Shown here one piece after another: positions 10,019 to 23,210 of a stretch of 64,000 bases of DNA. The notes below the pieces were generated by a model, which saw only the letters and a list, made by a program, of their open reading frames with translations, was not told the origin of the DNA and did no database searches. The first letter of the stretch is position 1. Every line of letters starts with the position of its first letter. Both the position numbers and the translations under genes were made by a program. The DNA lies in assembly GCA_003693705.1 (NCBI GenBank), contig RBZT01000705.1, forward strand, positions 62,001-126,000, given 5' to 3'. The stretch is from Polymyxa betae (Eukaryota > Endomyxa > Phytomyxea > Plasmodiophorida > Plasmodiophoridae).

Positions 10019-11444
10019 TCACATCAATGAATCACATTGAGATTCGTGCTCGAGTAGATTGGCAGTTAGGCCTCCAGTATCGTATTCGCTACGTCTGCAC
10101 TGAATTCGTCCATAGGATACGATCGGAATACTGATTACGCATGCCAGAAAAGGGACCCAGTTCATCCATTGAGCTCCATACTTTCCAATCGGTACACATA
10201 AAAAGACGACCGCTCCCAAACCGTTTACAGCGGTCAACACATTTCCTATAGCAGCATTCGGAACTGGAAATGCAGTCTCCAGAGCTAGCTCGAACAAGAT
10301 GGGGATGGTGCCGTTAATTCCTGCTCCGATAATGGTGGCAATGACGATTAGCTCTATCAATGACCATTTGAGGTAACAGCCAAGGATGAATAAGCCACAT
10401 GCAGCCGAAGAAATGTAAAACAGCACAAGGGCCATGGTCTGCAATGAAACCTGGCGACGGTCGACTAAAACAGATCCGACGGTGCCCCCAACGAAGCCTC
10501 CCAGCAACGAAGCCATTCCAATCCATCCCGAATTGGCTTGGTTCAGGCCATAAGATGCTAAATTCTGTGCATATCACATTAAAGGGTATCTGGTTATGAA
10601 GAGATTAAAGAACCTCATTGAGCGACCCACACCAGCCAGCATATAATCCAGATCCAAGCCCATAGCAGATACAAATTCGTAGGAAATCTGTGCTTCTGAA
10701 CAACGATGTATATTGAGATACGACATCGGGCTTCTCGATCTGCTGCCGAAAGTTTTGTGAGCAACTTACAGGCTTTTCCGGCGCTGAAGGAAACCTGATC
10801 AACGTACAAAGCAACACTGTTGTGGTGATCGTTGCAATTGAGATCGTTAAATTAACAAATTTGTCAATTCCATCCGTTTCTTGGACAACCGAGGCACCAA
10901 CAAAAAAGGCAAATCCAACCCCAATGTAGTTGGCTAAACAAAGCAGCGATGTCGCCTGTGTTCTTTGATGCGGCGGAAACCATAAATCACTAAGAGCGGC
11001 TCCGCCGAACATAGCCATCGGCCCAGCTAACCCGTTCAATGCCAGTCCAATAAACATAACCCATTCGTCAGCTCTTATAACACCAATCACGATAATCCAA
11101 GATCCCAAACATAAGCAGATGGAGGAGAATATCATGGCCTGGCGGAACCTGCCTGTATCGATTATATGTGCAACGAATGGCGCCGCTACAACTAAAGCGG
11201 CACTTCCAATCATGACATCATACTCGATTGATTGCTCGCTGATGCCGAGAACCCTCTCCGATACTGTAGAGAGAGCATTAAACTGTGGAAAGACGTGAGT
11301 TGCCATCTGGATTCGAAAACAACATACCAAGTTCCAGAGGAATCCCATAACGAAGCTGAGTGCAAATACCAGGGCAGCCAAATACCATCGTAGAGGTTCA
11401 AAATGAAATCTGGTATGGCTTCGACAAGGATCTGAAGTCGTCAT
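10019..11444 (-). CDS. Major facilitator superfamily transporter, SLC49 (FLVCR/DIRC2)-like
   Basis: Two exons with a 49-nt intron at 10565-10613 (GTTCTT..CACAG), joining SLNE to NLASYGLNQANSGW. The product is about 455 aa with roughly 12 hydrophobic helices. The signature ALSDLWFPPHQRTQATSLL followed by LANYIGVG matches the WFP..ER..AT..AN.LG element of the SLC49 family (FLVCR heme/choline exporters and DIRC2), which is known for that group. The substrate cannot be told from the sequence. The 3' end lies 70 bp from the convergent SNF2 gene. Confidence 0.75.
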
Positions 11445-11634
11445 GATGGGTCTGTGACGGAGCCAATATCGCTTGTGGGTTATGTTACATTATAGGGAGC
11501 CCATGATAGAATGAGATGAGACACCATCAGCCCATTACCGTTCTAGAACGATCTTCTAGGTCCATCGTCTCTCAGTCCATCCAGCGATTAAGAACGCAAT
11601 TGGATTGGATTGGATTCGACTAGCTCGCTGATTT

Positions 11635-14600
11635 ATGGTCAACAGGCGGCGCTCTTTCCAAAACGCATGGCTGGTATTAAGAACGCAATTCGACGTTCAG
11701 TCCTGCGATGAGTTGTACAATTGCATACAATCATATCCACCCAGCATAATTAGATATGCAAATGAAGCTCTTGGCACCATAGTACAGCTCCTCGAACAAG
11801 GTCTCGCAAAGGGAAACGCAACAAACGATCATTCGATAAAATAAAACAAGATTGCAAGTCTGTAAACTATGAATTGTCGAAACTTTCTATGCCTGAAATG
11901 GGAAGCTGCTGGAGCTATGTGCAGAAACATTTGTATCGGACCGAAGACATCTCTTACCAATTTAACGGCTCATCGAAGTTGCTCTTTGCCTATCAGTGTA
12001 CATACAATGGAAGATTTGAAATTTTTTGAAAACAGTTTATGTAAGATTGGCTTTCTGTTACAGGAGGCGCAGCCTGAAAAAGTGGGAACCGGAAAATTTG
12101 GTTTCCCTCTGGGTTCGCCAATTGCATTTTCAGAGTGGCTTATGGCAATTCGAATGGCTGGTTAATATCTAAATCACTGGAGAGCATGGATGAGGTTCAT
12201 GTCCGTTCAGATACTGTGAAACCACCAACTATCACGGTTGAGAATTCCCGAAACCTTCAGCGCAAGATGTCGTCTACAGATTCTCCGCCTATGCAGGCTG
12301 ATGATGAAGAGAATGGAGCTACAATTGTAAATCCTCGTTCGTTGAAACGACGACTCCAAGGAGAAAAAGCTTCCGAATCTCCAGATCTGGATGCTGAGAG
12401 TGTAAAACATCCACGATCAGCTGACACCGATATTTCAAAGACTCTGATCAAAAGACGGTTTTTCGAGGCGTCAAAGAAATTACGCTCTGAGCAGCTAGTA
12501 CACGCTCGCAAAGTGGAAGATGCAGAAAAGCGAAAACAAAATTTGGAACAACTGTCAAAAGCGATTAGGCAAAATAATAACCGGCGAGCTTCGCTTGGCC
12601 GTAAAGGAACGCCTTCAACCACAGCACGAGCTGCACAGCCTTCCAAAAAATCGCTTTTGAGAGTTAATAGAGATTTCAAGTCTGAGGCTAAACCAAAACA
12701 GAATTCCATTGCAATATCCGAAATTTTCCGAAAACCAGCAGCCTCAGAGAAAAAACCCAAACCAGTTGTTTCTGCACCGAAACCTGAAGATTTACCTATA
12801 CAAACTGCTGACAATAAGGTACCTCGTTATTCCCTCGTTTATAAAGGATATCAATTGGCCTTGCAGAAATATACACCAGAAGAGCTCAAAGCCTACATGG
12901 AGCTGAAGAAGGTGAAATTTGCAAAGCAAAAACGGCAAGAAAGGAAACAAAATGAGGAAGTAATATTATTGAATGTCTGTGAGGGCGGACGAGCTAACAT
13001 GGTTTTGATTAGATGAGACGCCACAGAAACGACCAGATCAAGCAGGCGGAAGAATTTCACAAAAAAGGCGCGGTTGCTTTTCGAAGAATGGTAGAACGAA
13101 AGAAGAAACGTTCAAGAGCGTCTTCGATATCTGAGACGGTGGAGCCAAAGACGGAGATTGACGATATCCGACTGAAGCTGAATCTACAAGAAATGTCAGA
13201 CTTTCTCCCTCAAAAAGTGCTTGTAACCGATGAAGAATCAGAAAGTGGCTCTGGCCTAGCTCCAGATGATGATACGGTATCGATACTTACGTAATTGCTT
13301 TTGTTTTGCTGAGGATTCTTAGGAACTGTCTAGTCACTCGACGCATGAAGAAAATCGACGAAGCGGGGAGCAGGCGAAATTTGCTGAAAGGATTCGTAGA
13401 ATGAAAGAGTCAGCTGGGCGTCTGGTTCTTCGTGTCACAAAGTATGCTCAGGAGAAAAAAACTGAATTGCACGCACGACCCGATTTGCAACCAAACCTCG
13501 TCGTTGCCAAAGAAAACATTCACAATCCAGAAACTCTCGAGAATTCAGCTACAAACAAAATCACTACTACTGTTCAACCTGCAACGCCTGATACAGAAGC
13601 CGTCGTTCCTGTTGCTATCAATACTCTCTCTAGAACTGTGGATGCTGATATCGGTGCCACCGAAGCTTTCGATCGTAAGCTGATCAAATTCCCTGAGTTA
13701 TCACGCCTTGACGATAACCCATTTCTTAAATTTGAATGCTGCTCGGTTCAGTCGGAAGGCCAGTCAGAACCGGGTTCGATAAATTCGACGGCGACCAAGC
13801 TGGAAAATCAAGAAACTGAAAAGGAGCGGTCGATGAAGATGGATTGGAACATTTTCGGCAGACCGGCACCGCAATATCGGCCAAACCCACTGTCAATTGT
13901 CAACATATTCGCTGCTCGTTATCTAGAGAAGAAAGAGGAAATAATTCTCGATGGCGAACATGACAACGCTTTCCTAATCCCCAAACCTCCTGTTGAGAGT
14001 AGATTGACGATTGGAGTATTTGCTCGATCTCCAAAACTACGAAGTTTATCGGCACCGACTCACCCAGGATCTCCGGCAGCTCTGGACACGAGAGAGCCAA
14101 CTGTTGCTGATCATCAGAATGAGATGCCTGCCGGTCCAATTACTGGAGAGCACATTGAGAGTCCTAAACCAGATGACAGGTCGACTGATGCGAGCCTGCA
14201 GGACGATCGTTTCTCTGAGCCTGATTCTACCCCAACTGAAGACGGTCCTCACGACAATGGTTCTGCCGATGAACAAGGGCCATCAGAAATGTCATTTTCT
14301 GTATCTTACAGCTCTGATCATTCTGAGGGATTAGAGGAAGAGGGAATTCAAAAACCTCGTCTGTCGCCAAGATCGCTTGCATTGGAAGCGAGGGCGGAGC
14401 TCTGTCACTTCGAAGAGATGAATAAGGCGTCTGTTGAGCTGTGTGAGTTGGAGTATTCCTACGGCGCTCAGTCATTACGCGAAGCTACAACTCAGGCTCA
14501 GCAAGAACTGATCAGGTTCACGAATGATGCTTCTGCTGTCAAAGCCCAGCTGGCATTACGTGAAGCATGTAGTCAGGAGATCCAAAAAGTCGGGCACACT

Positions 14601-17600
14601 CATATACAGCACCTGGAAGCTTTAACATCAACTGTTCTCAAATCTGTTTCTCGTTTCAATACGGCTCTTCCAGACCCAGAACAATCTGAGATTCCTAAAA
14701 CTGAAAATAATGCTGTCATTGAGACTGTCCGCCTGGATGGTGACGCTGCAGAGTTGTTAGATCGGATTCATTCCATTAACAGTGACATTACGTCTAAGGA
14801 CATTCCGCTTGTGGATGGCAAGGAAGCACTAGGCGAAGGCGCTGCACCAATTCATAAAGCAAGAGAATTTGCTTTCAAACAAGAGGGTAAGACATTTCCT
14901 AAGGGCGGCTTATAGACACTAATGTCTCAATTTCAGAAACACCGGTTGCTAAGGCCGATGAATCGAGCAAAGATTGCTTCGTTGGCATGGATGTCAGAAA
15001 CGGCAACGAAAGCGATTCGACAGACTTGGATTCACCGCGAGCTGAAAATCTCCATAGAGATCATTCAACTGTTAACCACAGATTTGATGACGCAATATCT
15101 GCAAGCAGTTTCAAATCTTCACTGCACGGCCAAGAAGAATTTTCCTCTGAAAAAGACGTCCGAGATTTCAGCGAAGACGAATTTGTTGACTCGAAATTCG
15201 CGGTTCCCTCCCGATTGCAGAAATCCCAAGCAGATGCATTCTCTATTGTCGCGGAATCTTCCGACTTCGCTTCTGCTGATGATTCTGATCAATATTCTGC
15301 TTCGGGCGACAAACGGTCATTATTGGCTCCAAGCTCCACTGATGTCGAGTATGGTCATTCAGATTGTCTCGTATCGGTTGCTGAGTCTGCCGCGATTGCT
15401 GAATCAGCCGAAGTCCTATCCGATTGCGTTTCCGGCGCAACAGGTCGCAGCGAGCTTTCAGAATTTGTATCATCAAACCCAGAGCTTCAAAGTGCTACTG
15501 AAGTGGAGAACTCAGATGATGCTGTCATTTCAAGAACAGTTACCGCAAAGGATCAAGTCGATAGCAACAATTTTCTGCAACTGGAGATGAAGCATGACAA
15601 AATAAGCGAACGCTCATCAATATTATCAGAAATTGAGGGCTTTTCCGAAGACAATTTACCTTCAGGTAGTATTGCTGAGTCGCAACAAGCAGAGATTCAG
15701 CAAGCAGAAATTTCTGATACTAATTTATCGAGCGCGTCGCTCAAGGGTTCGACTGATGTCGCTGACAATCAGCTTGAATATATTCCACGTGATGCTGAAT
15801 CCGACCACATGTTATCGAGTTACATCTCCCGTGGAACAAGCTATGCTTCATCTGAGCATGAGAATGACAATATCGATTTCGATGCACAAAGCTATGAGGG
15901 CAGGAATGGTCCTGGTGTTCCCAGCTCGATCAACTCTGGAAGCTATGCTGAAAGTTCCAAAGAGGATTCTGCATTAAAAGTGGCAGGTTCGATTGATAGC
16001 GATTCTGGGAACCGCCTCAGCTTATCAATACCCGACGGAACAGCTGGCTCGAGAGCGACAGAAATTCACTCTTTAATTAACGACTCTGAGCCCAATGGTA
16101 ATTTCGAGGCCGACTCTCCGGCAACTGCTCCCTCATCAACCGAGTCGGATAAAGAGGCGTCATTACACTTCGATCAAGCCGACGCTAAAGAAAACGATTC
16201 TGAAATTGCCGACTATTCTTCGTTTGCTGAGAATGATTCACTTAATTATGGAGATTCTGTGCAGGATATTATCAATAATGACCAATTGACTAATCGCTAC
16301 AACAATAGAGTATGCCAATTTTTCGCTCTTTTCGATTATTAAACGCTTTTTAGACCGATCCCGGATGCTCTCTTGACTCTGAATCGCGAACCAACAAAGA
16401 ACACAAAGACTGTGAGGTCCCCCTTGCACAAGTTTGCTCTGACGACATTCGCAGCTTTAAATCGGATTACAGCGAGTCTGGGAATGCATCTGAGGGCTAC
16501 GAGCTTGATACAAAATATGAAATTAGGAATGACTCTGAGATTCCGAAGTCAGATGCCGCTCTAACGATTGATGAATGTTCCAAGGAGGATTCTGAGCTCC
16601 AGTTGCTGAGTGCAAGCGGTCCCAAATCTGGAAGTGATATCGTCCTATCAATATCTGACAGAGCAGTTCACTCAGATGTTGAACTCGCTCATTGTATAAG
16701 CAGCAATCCGGAGTTCTGCTGTTCTGAGAATAGCTTATCCCAAGAGCCCATTACTGCCTGTTCTGTAGCTGCTTCCCCATTGGTATCACCAAAGACTTCA
16801 TCGACTCTTAATCAAGCTAACGCTGAAGACAACGATTCTGAAACTGGCTATGGCTCTTCATTCTCAGAGAACGAGTCACTTGATTATAAAGATTCTGCTT
16901 TGCATATCGCCAATGTCGACAAAGCGTCTCCTTGCCATAACAGCGAGGTCTAATCGTCTGTTTCATTTCCACTCCAACTGTCTAACGCTTTGTTTAGAGT
17001 GAGCCCGCGCTCTTTCTTCAGTCGGAGTCTCATGGCGATGCACAGCTCAGTTTTGAGGATCTTCCTGCCTCTCATTCTGATGATTACGAGAAAACTGAAA
17101 ATAATCGGGAGGGTTACGGCCTGTATACGAGGCAAGAGATAAGCTATGTTTCTGAAGCCCCGAATCCAGTTATCTCTACAACCATTGCTGAATATTCCAG
17201 AGATGTTTCTGAACACCAGTTGTCGTGTGCAGGCGACTTCAGTTCCATAGATTCTGTCATCTTACCCATACCCGATGTAACAGTTCACTCAGAAACGCCC
17301 CTCACTCATTGTTCAAGTAACAAATCGGAGTTCATGTGCTCTGGGAAAGGTTTATCCCAAGAGCCTACCGTGGGCGCTGCTGTTCCCCCATTAGCACCGC
17401 TCTCTGCGCAAACATCATTGCAGCTGGATCAAGCTGAAACTAAATATAATCATTTTGAACTCCAGCATCAAACGTCTTTTACAAAGAACGATTCACTTTC
17501 GACCCGAGATTCTCACCTGAGTATCATCAGTGGTGAGGAGGTCGGTAATGTTGATAATATTAAGGTCTGTTGATCGTTGTTGTCTTCCTCTTGGTAGATT

Positions 17601-19347
17601 CATAATACCTTTTAGTCTGAGTCCCAATGGCAATCTTCACATGAATCCAAATCGGAGATTACAACAGAAATAGAAGATAGTGAGAAGGTCGAGCCAATAT
17701 CGAGATCCGATGTCGCTGACTACATTACGCAAGCTATTTTTTGCGATCTTGTTGCAGAATTGAAGTATCGCGAACCGAAGGCGTCAGAGCACAGCACTGA
17801 TGCTCCTTCGAGCTATCTCGTTGCAAATCCCCAGAATTGTAAACTGCAAGCTTCGCCACCAGATTCGGGACCAGTAGAGCAGATCACAGATGCTATTTTG
17901 AGTGATCTCGTTTCAGAGTTACACTTCTGCGAACAGTATGCTCCGGAATCAGAGCAAAACCAAGCAAAGGAGAGCACTTGCGCTATTTCAAGCTATCTCG
18001 TTGCAGACGTTGAAGATTGTGAAATGAAACCTCCGCCGGATTCGGATCCAGTTGAGGAGGTCACAGAAGCAATTCTAAGTGATCTCATTTTAGAACTGCA
18101 GTATCGCGAACCGAAGGGTGCTCAAACAGAGCGGAAACAAACAAACGACAATACTAATGCTATCTCAAACTATCTTGCGGGAGAACCCGAGGATTGCAAA
18201 TTGCAAATTACACGACCAGTTGAAGAGGCGACCGAACCTATTACAAGGCACCTCGATAGCTATCATCAGCCAAAGGCTCCACAAGCAATGTTGAATCAAG
18301 CTAACGACAGCGATATTGTCAGTTATCTGATCGCAGAACCTCAGCATAGTCAACTAGATTCCTCGTCTCTGGAATCGGATCCAGTAGAAGAGGTCACGGA
18401 CGCTATATTATGTGATCTCGTTGCAGAATTAAAGTTTCGCGATCCGAACGTTTCGCAATCAGAGCTGGAGCAAGCAAGTAGCGACACTATGGCTAATTCA
18501 AGCTATCTCGTTGCAGAACCCGAGGATCGTACACTGAGAGCTTCACGACAAGGATCGGATGCAACAGAGGCGGCCAAGGATGCTATATCAAGTAGTCTCA
18601 TTGCCGAACTGAGAGACGCTGAATCTGATACAACACAACCGCACTCAAATCGAGCAGAGGAAATAACCAATGCGATTTTGAATGATCTTGTAGGAGAGCT
18701 GCAAGATTCAGGTGAGAAATAATGTGACAGTTGATGGCTGCATTCATCTCATTAATCTGCACATCTCAGTTGGTAAGAGCCTGGTTCATGAACCTGAATT
18801 TACGGTTTTTGAACCTCATGACCCTGAATGTGCTAAACTCTATATTGCACAAGTGCTACGTAATCAGCGCTTTATTGATTGGGCGAATCCCATGCTAAGC
18901 GAAGATACTCTTAACGCCGTTGAGAGACAGCTGGAACAGCAGTCCTCTGAATCTTCATCATTCCGGCGGTTTATTTTCGATATGTTGCAATCCGTGATTC
19001 TGTCGCTGCGCCGATTCGGTGGTGAAAGACCTCCCGAAGCCTGGCATCGGATGAAACCAAGGTATGGATTATGATCTTTTCTAAGGATTTCATGTGACGA
19101 CTGTCTTTGCAGGAAATTAAGGGACCACTTTTGGAGGCAGCCGTCAGATGATGAAATCATCAAGGAAGTTCTTTTAAGAATATATCCCGATCCATCAACA
19201 ACATATGACAATGTTGACGAAATCGTCAATGCTCAAGTCCAAAAAGAAGAATGGTATTACGATGACCATATCGCAGAAGTCCAGTTCGAAATAGCAGACT
19301 TAATATTTACCGAGATTTTACAGGATAGCATTCAGGCGATGGTTTGA
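11635..19347 (+). CDS. Very long acidic Ser-rich centrosomal protein, CEP350-like (multi-exon)
   Basis: Coding sequence continues through about 7.7 kb with 44-51-nt introns (for example 12959-13013, 16310-16353, 16948-16997, 17565-17615). The N-terminal part (11635-12170) is fragmented and its splicing is unresolved; it could be a separate small gene. From 12180 the protein is Lys/Arg-rich with coiled-coil stretches (EELKAYMELKKVKFAKQKRQ; EQAKFAERIRRMKES). A long Ser/Asp/Glu-rich region with tandem repeats follows, then a conserved-looking C-terminus: DDEIIKEVLLRIYPDP, DEIVNAQVQKEEWYYDDH, FEIADLIFTEILQDSI. That last block resembles the C-terminal helix module of CEP350 (family knowledge, from memory), which anchors microtubules at centrosomes and basal bodies. 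Low-complexity composition limits certainty. Confidence 0.5.
15710..17615 (+). repeat. Three tandem copies of an exon-plus-intron unit inside the CEP350-like gene
   Basis: Units end at introns 16310-16353, 16948-16997 and 17565-17615, giving periods of 644 and 618 bp. Each unit carries, in order, a SIPD/ISDR/IPDV element, a His/Ser stretch, a variable Pro/Ser stretch, a Q-A/D-N-D/E block (FDQADAKENDSE; LNQANAEDNDSE; LDQAETKYNHFE), an S-S/T-F-E/K-N-D/E-S-L block, and then a short intron ending CTTTTTAG, TTTGTTTAG or CTTTTAG. Copies are clearly diverged. Confidence 0.7.
17700..18715 (+). repeat. Internal protein repeats, about 75-90 codons each, within the CEP350-like gene
   Basis: Six or so occurrences of a helix-like core: YITQAIFCDLVAELKY, EQITDAILSDLVSELHF, EEVTEAILSDLILELQY, EEVTDAILCDLVAELKF, AAKDAISSSLIAEL, EEITNAILNDLVGELQ. 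In between lie SSYLVA.P.D linkers. The amphipathic spacing (I..AI..DLV.EL) suggests short helices that could dock repeated partners. Confidence 0.75.
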
Positions 19348-19639
19348 TAGTCATTTCGGCTTGGTCTTTCATATTTATATAAATTATATCTCTATGCATT
19401 GTTGTCTAAATACATCCTGTTCATATTTGCCTGCACTTGAATCGGCACAGAATTCTTCCGAGGTGTTTGAGTAGGTCTAACCAGACTAACCTCAATGAAA
19501 TGGCATCCACAATTGCAGCTGTCGAGGTGAACTGTGTAGTCAGAGTCCGTCTATGAATATAGACTATTGACATCATGTGGGTTCGAGATCGAGTACAGAG
19601 GCATTCAGGCCAACTGCTGAGTTTTTACAGAGAAACTAA

Positions 19640-21627
19640 ATGGAAAATCTATCAGAAACTGAACCAGTAATAGTGACGGCGAAACTTGAGAGGCAGCATA
19701 CAGAGGATACCGTTTCAGAGCAGACGCTTCAGAAAATCGAGTCGCTTGAAGTGCTGGAAGAAGCCCTGACTATTGTTAAAGGCGTTAGTTATCCTTACAA
19801 AGCTTTATAAACATTCATAGTGATTAAGGTTTAGATTTCAGAACCGCGAATCATTTGGAAAGATTCGACACTCTATAATGAAAGACTATTGAAGAAAATC
19901 TTCAACGATGATATGGATGGCAACGCGAGAACAAAAACATTATATGCAGAGCATGAAGTAGAGCACAATTGTACCCCAATCTGACAATTCATTTGGCATC
20001 ATAGCTTCGTCAAGGCCTTCTACGAGAGCACAAATATTCGGAAATCAAGAAAAAGATCAACGAGGCATTCGATCAGAGAACACAATTACTACAGAGTATG
20101 TTCGCATCATAGAATCATGAGTGCAGCCATTGACCAGATGAACAGATTCCCCTAAATACCAGTCGACCATTTTCTGTCCATTTGGCAGAGTTCTCGTCTT
20201 CCAGATGATCAACGATACAATTTTCACAGTCTTCAGTGATGGCTTAATAGGTTGGTAACATTACAGCCCAGCAGGGTCTGTCATTACTATACTCACAACA
20301 TCATAGTCATTTATGAACGTTCGAAAGCATCCAGCATAGAGCCGAAAGAGATCCTGGCCATCTCTGAAGCATCGCTCGCCTGCGTCTGTACCCTTTCACT
20401 TCCTCAGAAGGCGCCACCCGAACAGGCTCCAGAAACTGACGACAGGACGATCGACTTGTTTTTGGTCACTGAGGACAGCAAGTCAGAAAGGGAATGCTCG
20501 ATTATTCGATGTTATTTAAAGGCAACTACCGATTCTGTCAGCAGAAATATTCGAGTAAGTAGCTGACTTAAAAGTCGCTTTACACAATAACATTTGTGGT
20601 CGCTAGCTGGAACGATTACAAAGCAGTAATGTATTCAAAAATGAGACATGCTCTCGCCCGAATCTCGCTGTTTACTGTCCAGCCCATCAATGCATTATGA
20701 CAACACATGATAGGTCTGGACGTCCCTAATCTATTTTCGACATCTTCTAATCCTATCTCAGCGTCGTATATTTGATTGCAATAATGCAGTCGTCATTCGA
20801 GATTCGAATACGTCTGGATTTGACAGCGTCATTGCGGCTTCCAGCGACGCCACCAAACCAAAGGGATATTCATCGAATTACGAGCATAGTCAGTCGCGGT
20901 AGCTTTTTCTATGCTAGCACATACAGTGGCACACTCACACAGATTCAAATCGGAATTGGAGCTACAAGTCTACGTCCATCAATTCTGCAGCAATACGGGG
21001 CGTTAGAAACCCGGGCTATCAATTCAGACCGATTCCGAGGTGTCGAAGATGACAAAGCGGAAATCGAACTGGAGGTGACGAGGATCGTTGAAGAGAAGCA
21101 ACCGATCAAGTTTTCATATGCTCCAACAACGATCTCATGTATGGTTCTATCAGGATCGGAATCGATATACAGCGCTTGTGGCGATGGAACGATACGTCGG
21201 CAGAGTTTTAGCTCGTCCAATTCAGGTAAGAACTAGATAAACCTCGATGATAATATAGCTGAGGATGGTTGTAGAGGATGAGCAATGCTTCCTAAAAAAA
21301 GACGAGTATAGCGACGCCGGATACCTTCCATCGTGTTTACAGATAGCGGTTTCTAAATCAGCTAATCTGGTAATCAGTTGCGATGCTAATAGTCGTCTCT
21401 GTATGTGGAATCTATCGACACAAGAGATAATCGGGATCTGCTCCATGGAAGGCATAAAGAACCCATATAGTCTGCATCTGGATGCAGAAAACGATTCCAT
21501 CGTTGTGTTTGCCTCGGAGATGATGATGTTTTGGAGGTATAATCACGATATCATTCCAGAAGCGGTAAGACAGGCTACGTCGCTTGACAGAGAACCGAGT
21601 TTAAGCCGATCCCGAACGCGACTATGA
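19640..21627 (+). CDS. WD40-type beta-propeller protein (multi-exon)
   Basis: The ATG at 19640 begins MENLSETEPVIVTAKLE. Short exons follow, with GT..AG introns near 19793-19840 and in the 20,080-20,250 interval. Propeller-like strands appear in the C-terminal half: GSFFYASTYSGTLTQIQIG, SGSESIYSACGDGTIRRQSF, ANLVISCDANSRLCMWNLST and ENDSIVVFASEMMMFWRY, all with the S-x-D-x-x-hydrophobic-W/R/M pattern of WD repeats. The N-terminal region contains basic helices (SEIKKKINEAFDQRTQ). A flagellar or dynein-intermediate-chain role would fit the neighbours, but no specific family is identifiable. Confidence 0.55.
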
Positions 21628-21725
21628 TGGCAGGAAACAATCGATTTGTTCATTATAAAATTGCATAATCGCATATGAATGATACCTCTTACGCTATCGC
21701 CTTATCAAGCTTTGAGTGGGTAAAT

Positions 21726-22642
<917 letters not shown>

Positions 22643-22736
22643 CTACCCTCTCACATTTTTCATATTGCTTCTACAAATGATATAATAATCTGTACTGAGA
22701 TGAATGTACCTCACACACCGAATGCCATGCCGTTTA

Positions 22737-23168
22737 TTACTTGTTCTTTTTGGAACCATGAGCACGATTCTTGGAGTGGAATCTGGGCCACAGCAGTGCG
22801 ATTAACGTGAGGACTCCCAAAACTGCATGCACCATTGCGACTTGATGGTAGATTTTTGGAAATTCTGCACGGCGACGAAGCATCCAAGCAAGCGTGGCCC
22901 CATGGTACCCAAGGAAGCCTATCAGGCTTGGCGTTGCTGCTGATTGCGGGGCGTTTTTGCATCCGGCAAAGATGGCGAAGAGTCCAGAAAGCGAAAGGGA
23001 TGCTGTTGGCAGAGCCCAAAGTTGCAAACTTGTATTCGAATGCGATGCTAGCGCTGACAAGATCTCCATGCTCTTGTGACTAGGGTTGAATAGTCCGCAA
23101 TAGGACAGAAACCCTTCGAATGCGACATTGACACATAAAATAGCAAGCGAGATCAGCGAGAACTGCAT
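22737..23168 (-). CDS. Four-helix membrane protein with lysine-rich tail, about 143 aa
   Basis: ATG at 23168 (MQFSLISLAILC). The frame is open further upstream but without an ATG. Four hydrophobic segments are seen: the N-terminus, LWALPTASLSLSGLFAIFAG, SLIGFLGYHGATLAWML and VHAVLGVLTLIALLW. The tail is basic and ends GSKKNK, which resembles a cytosolic KKxx-type ER-retrieval signal. Family not recognised. Its promoter region is shared with, or adjacent to, the divergent ATG2 gene. Confidence 0.5.
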   Translation of the reverse strand: MQFSLISLAILCVNVAFEGFLSYCGLFNPSHKSMEILSALASHSNTSLQLWALPTASLSLSGLFAIFAGCKNAPQSAATPSLIGFLGYHGATLAWMLRRRAEFPKIYHQVAMVHAVLGVLTLIALLWPRFHSKNRAHGSKKNK

Positions 23169-23210
23169 GAAGAACGTTGCAAGATCTCGACTTCGAACGA
23201 ATTCAAACAA

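Noticed and set aside
15000-18700. Possible surface adhesin or mucin because of the long Ser-rich repeats.
   Set aside because: There is no signal peptide, no Thr/Pro-dense mucin pattern and no anchor. The N-terminal Lys/Arg coiled coil and the C-terminal helix block favour a cytoskeletal protein.
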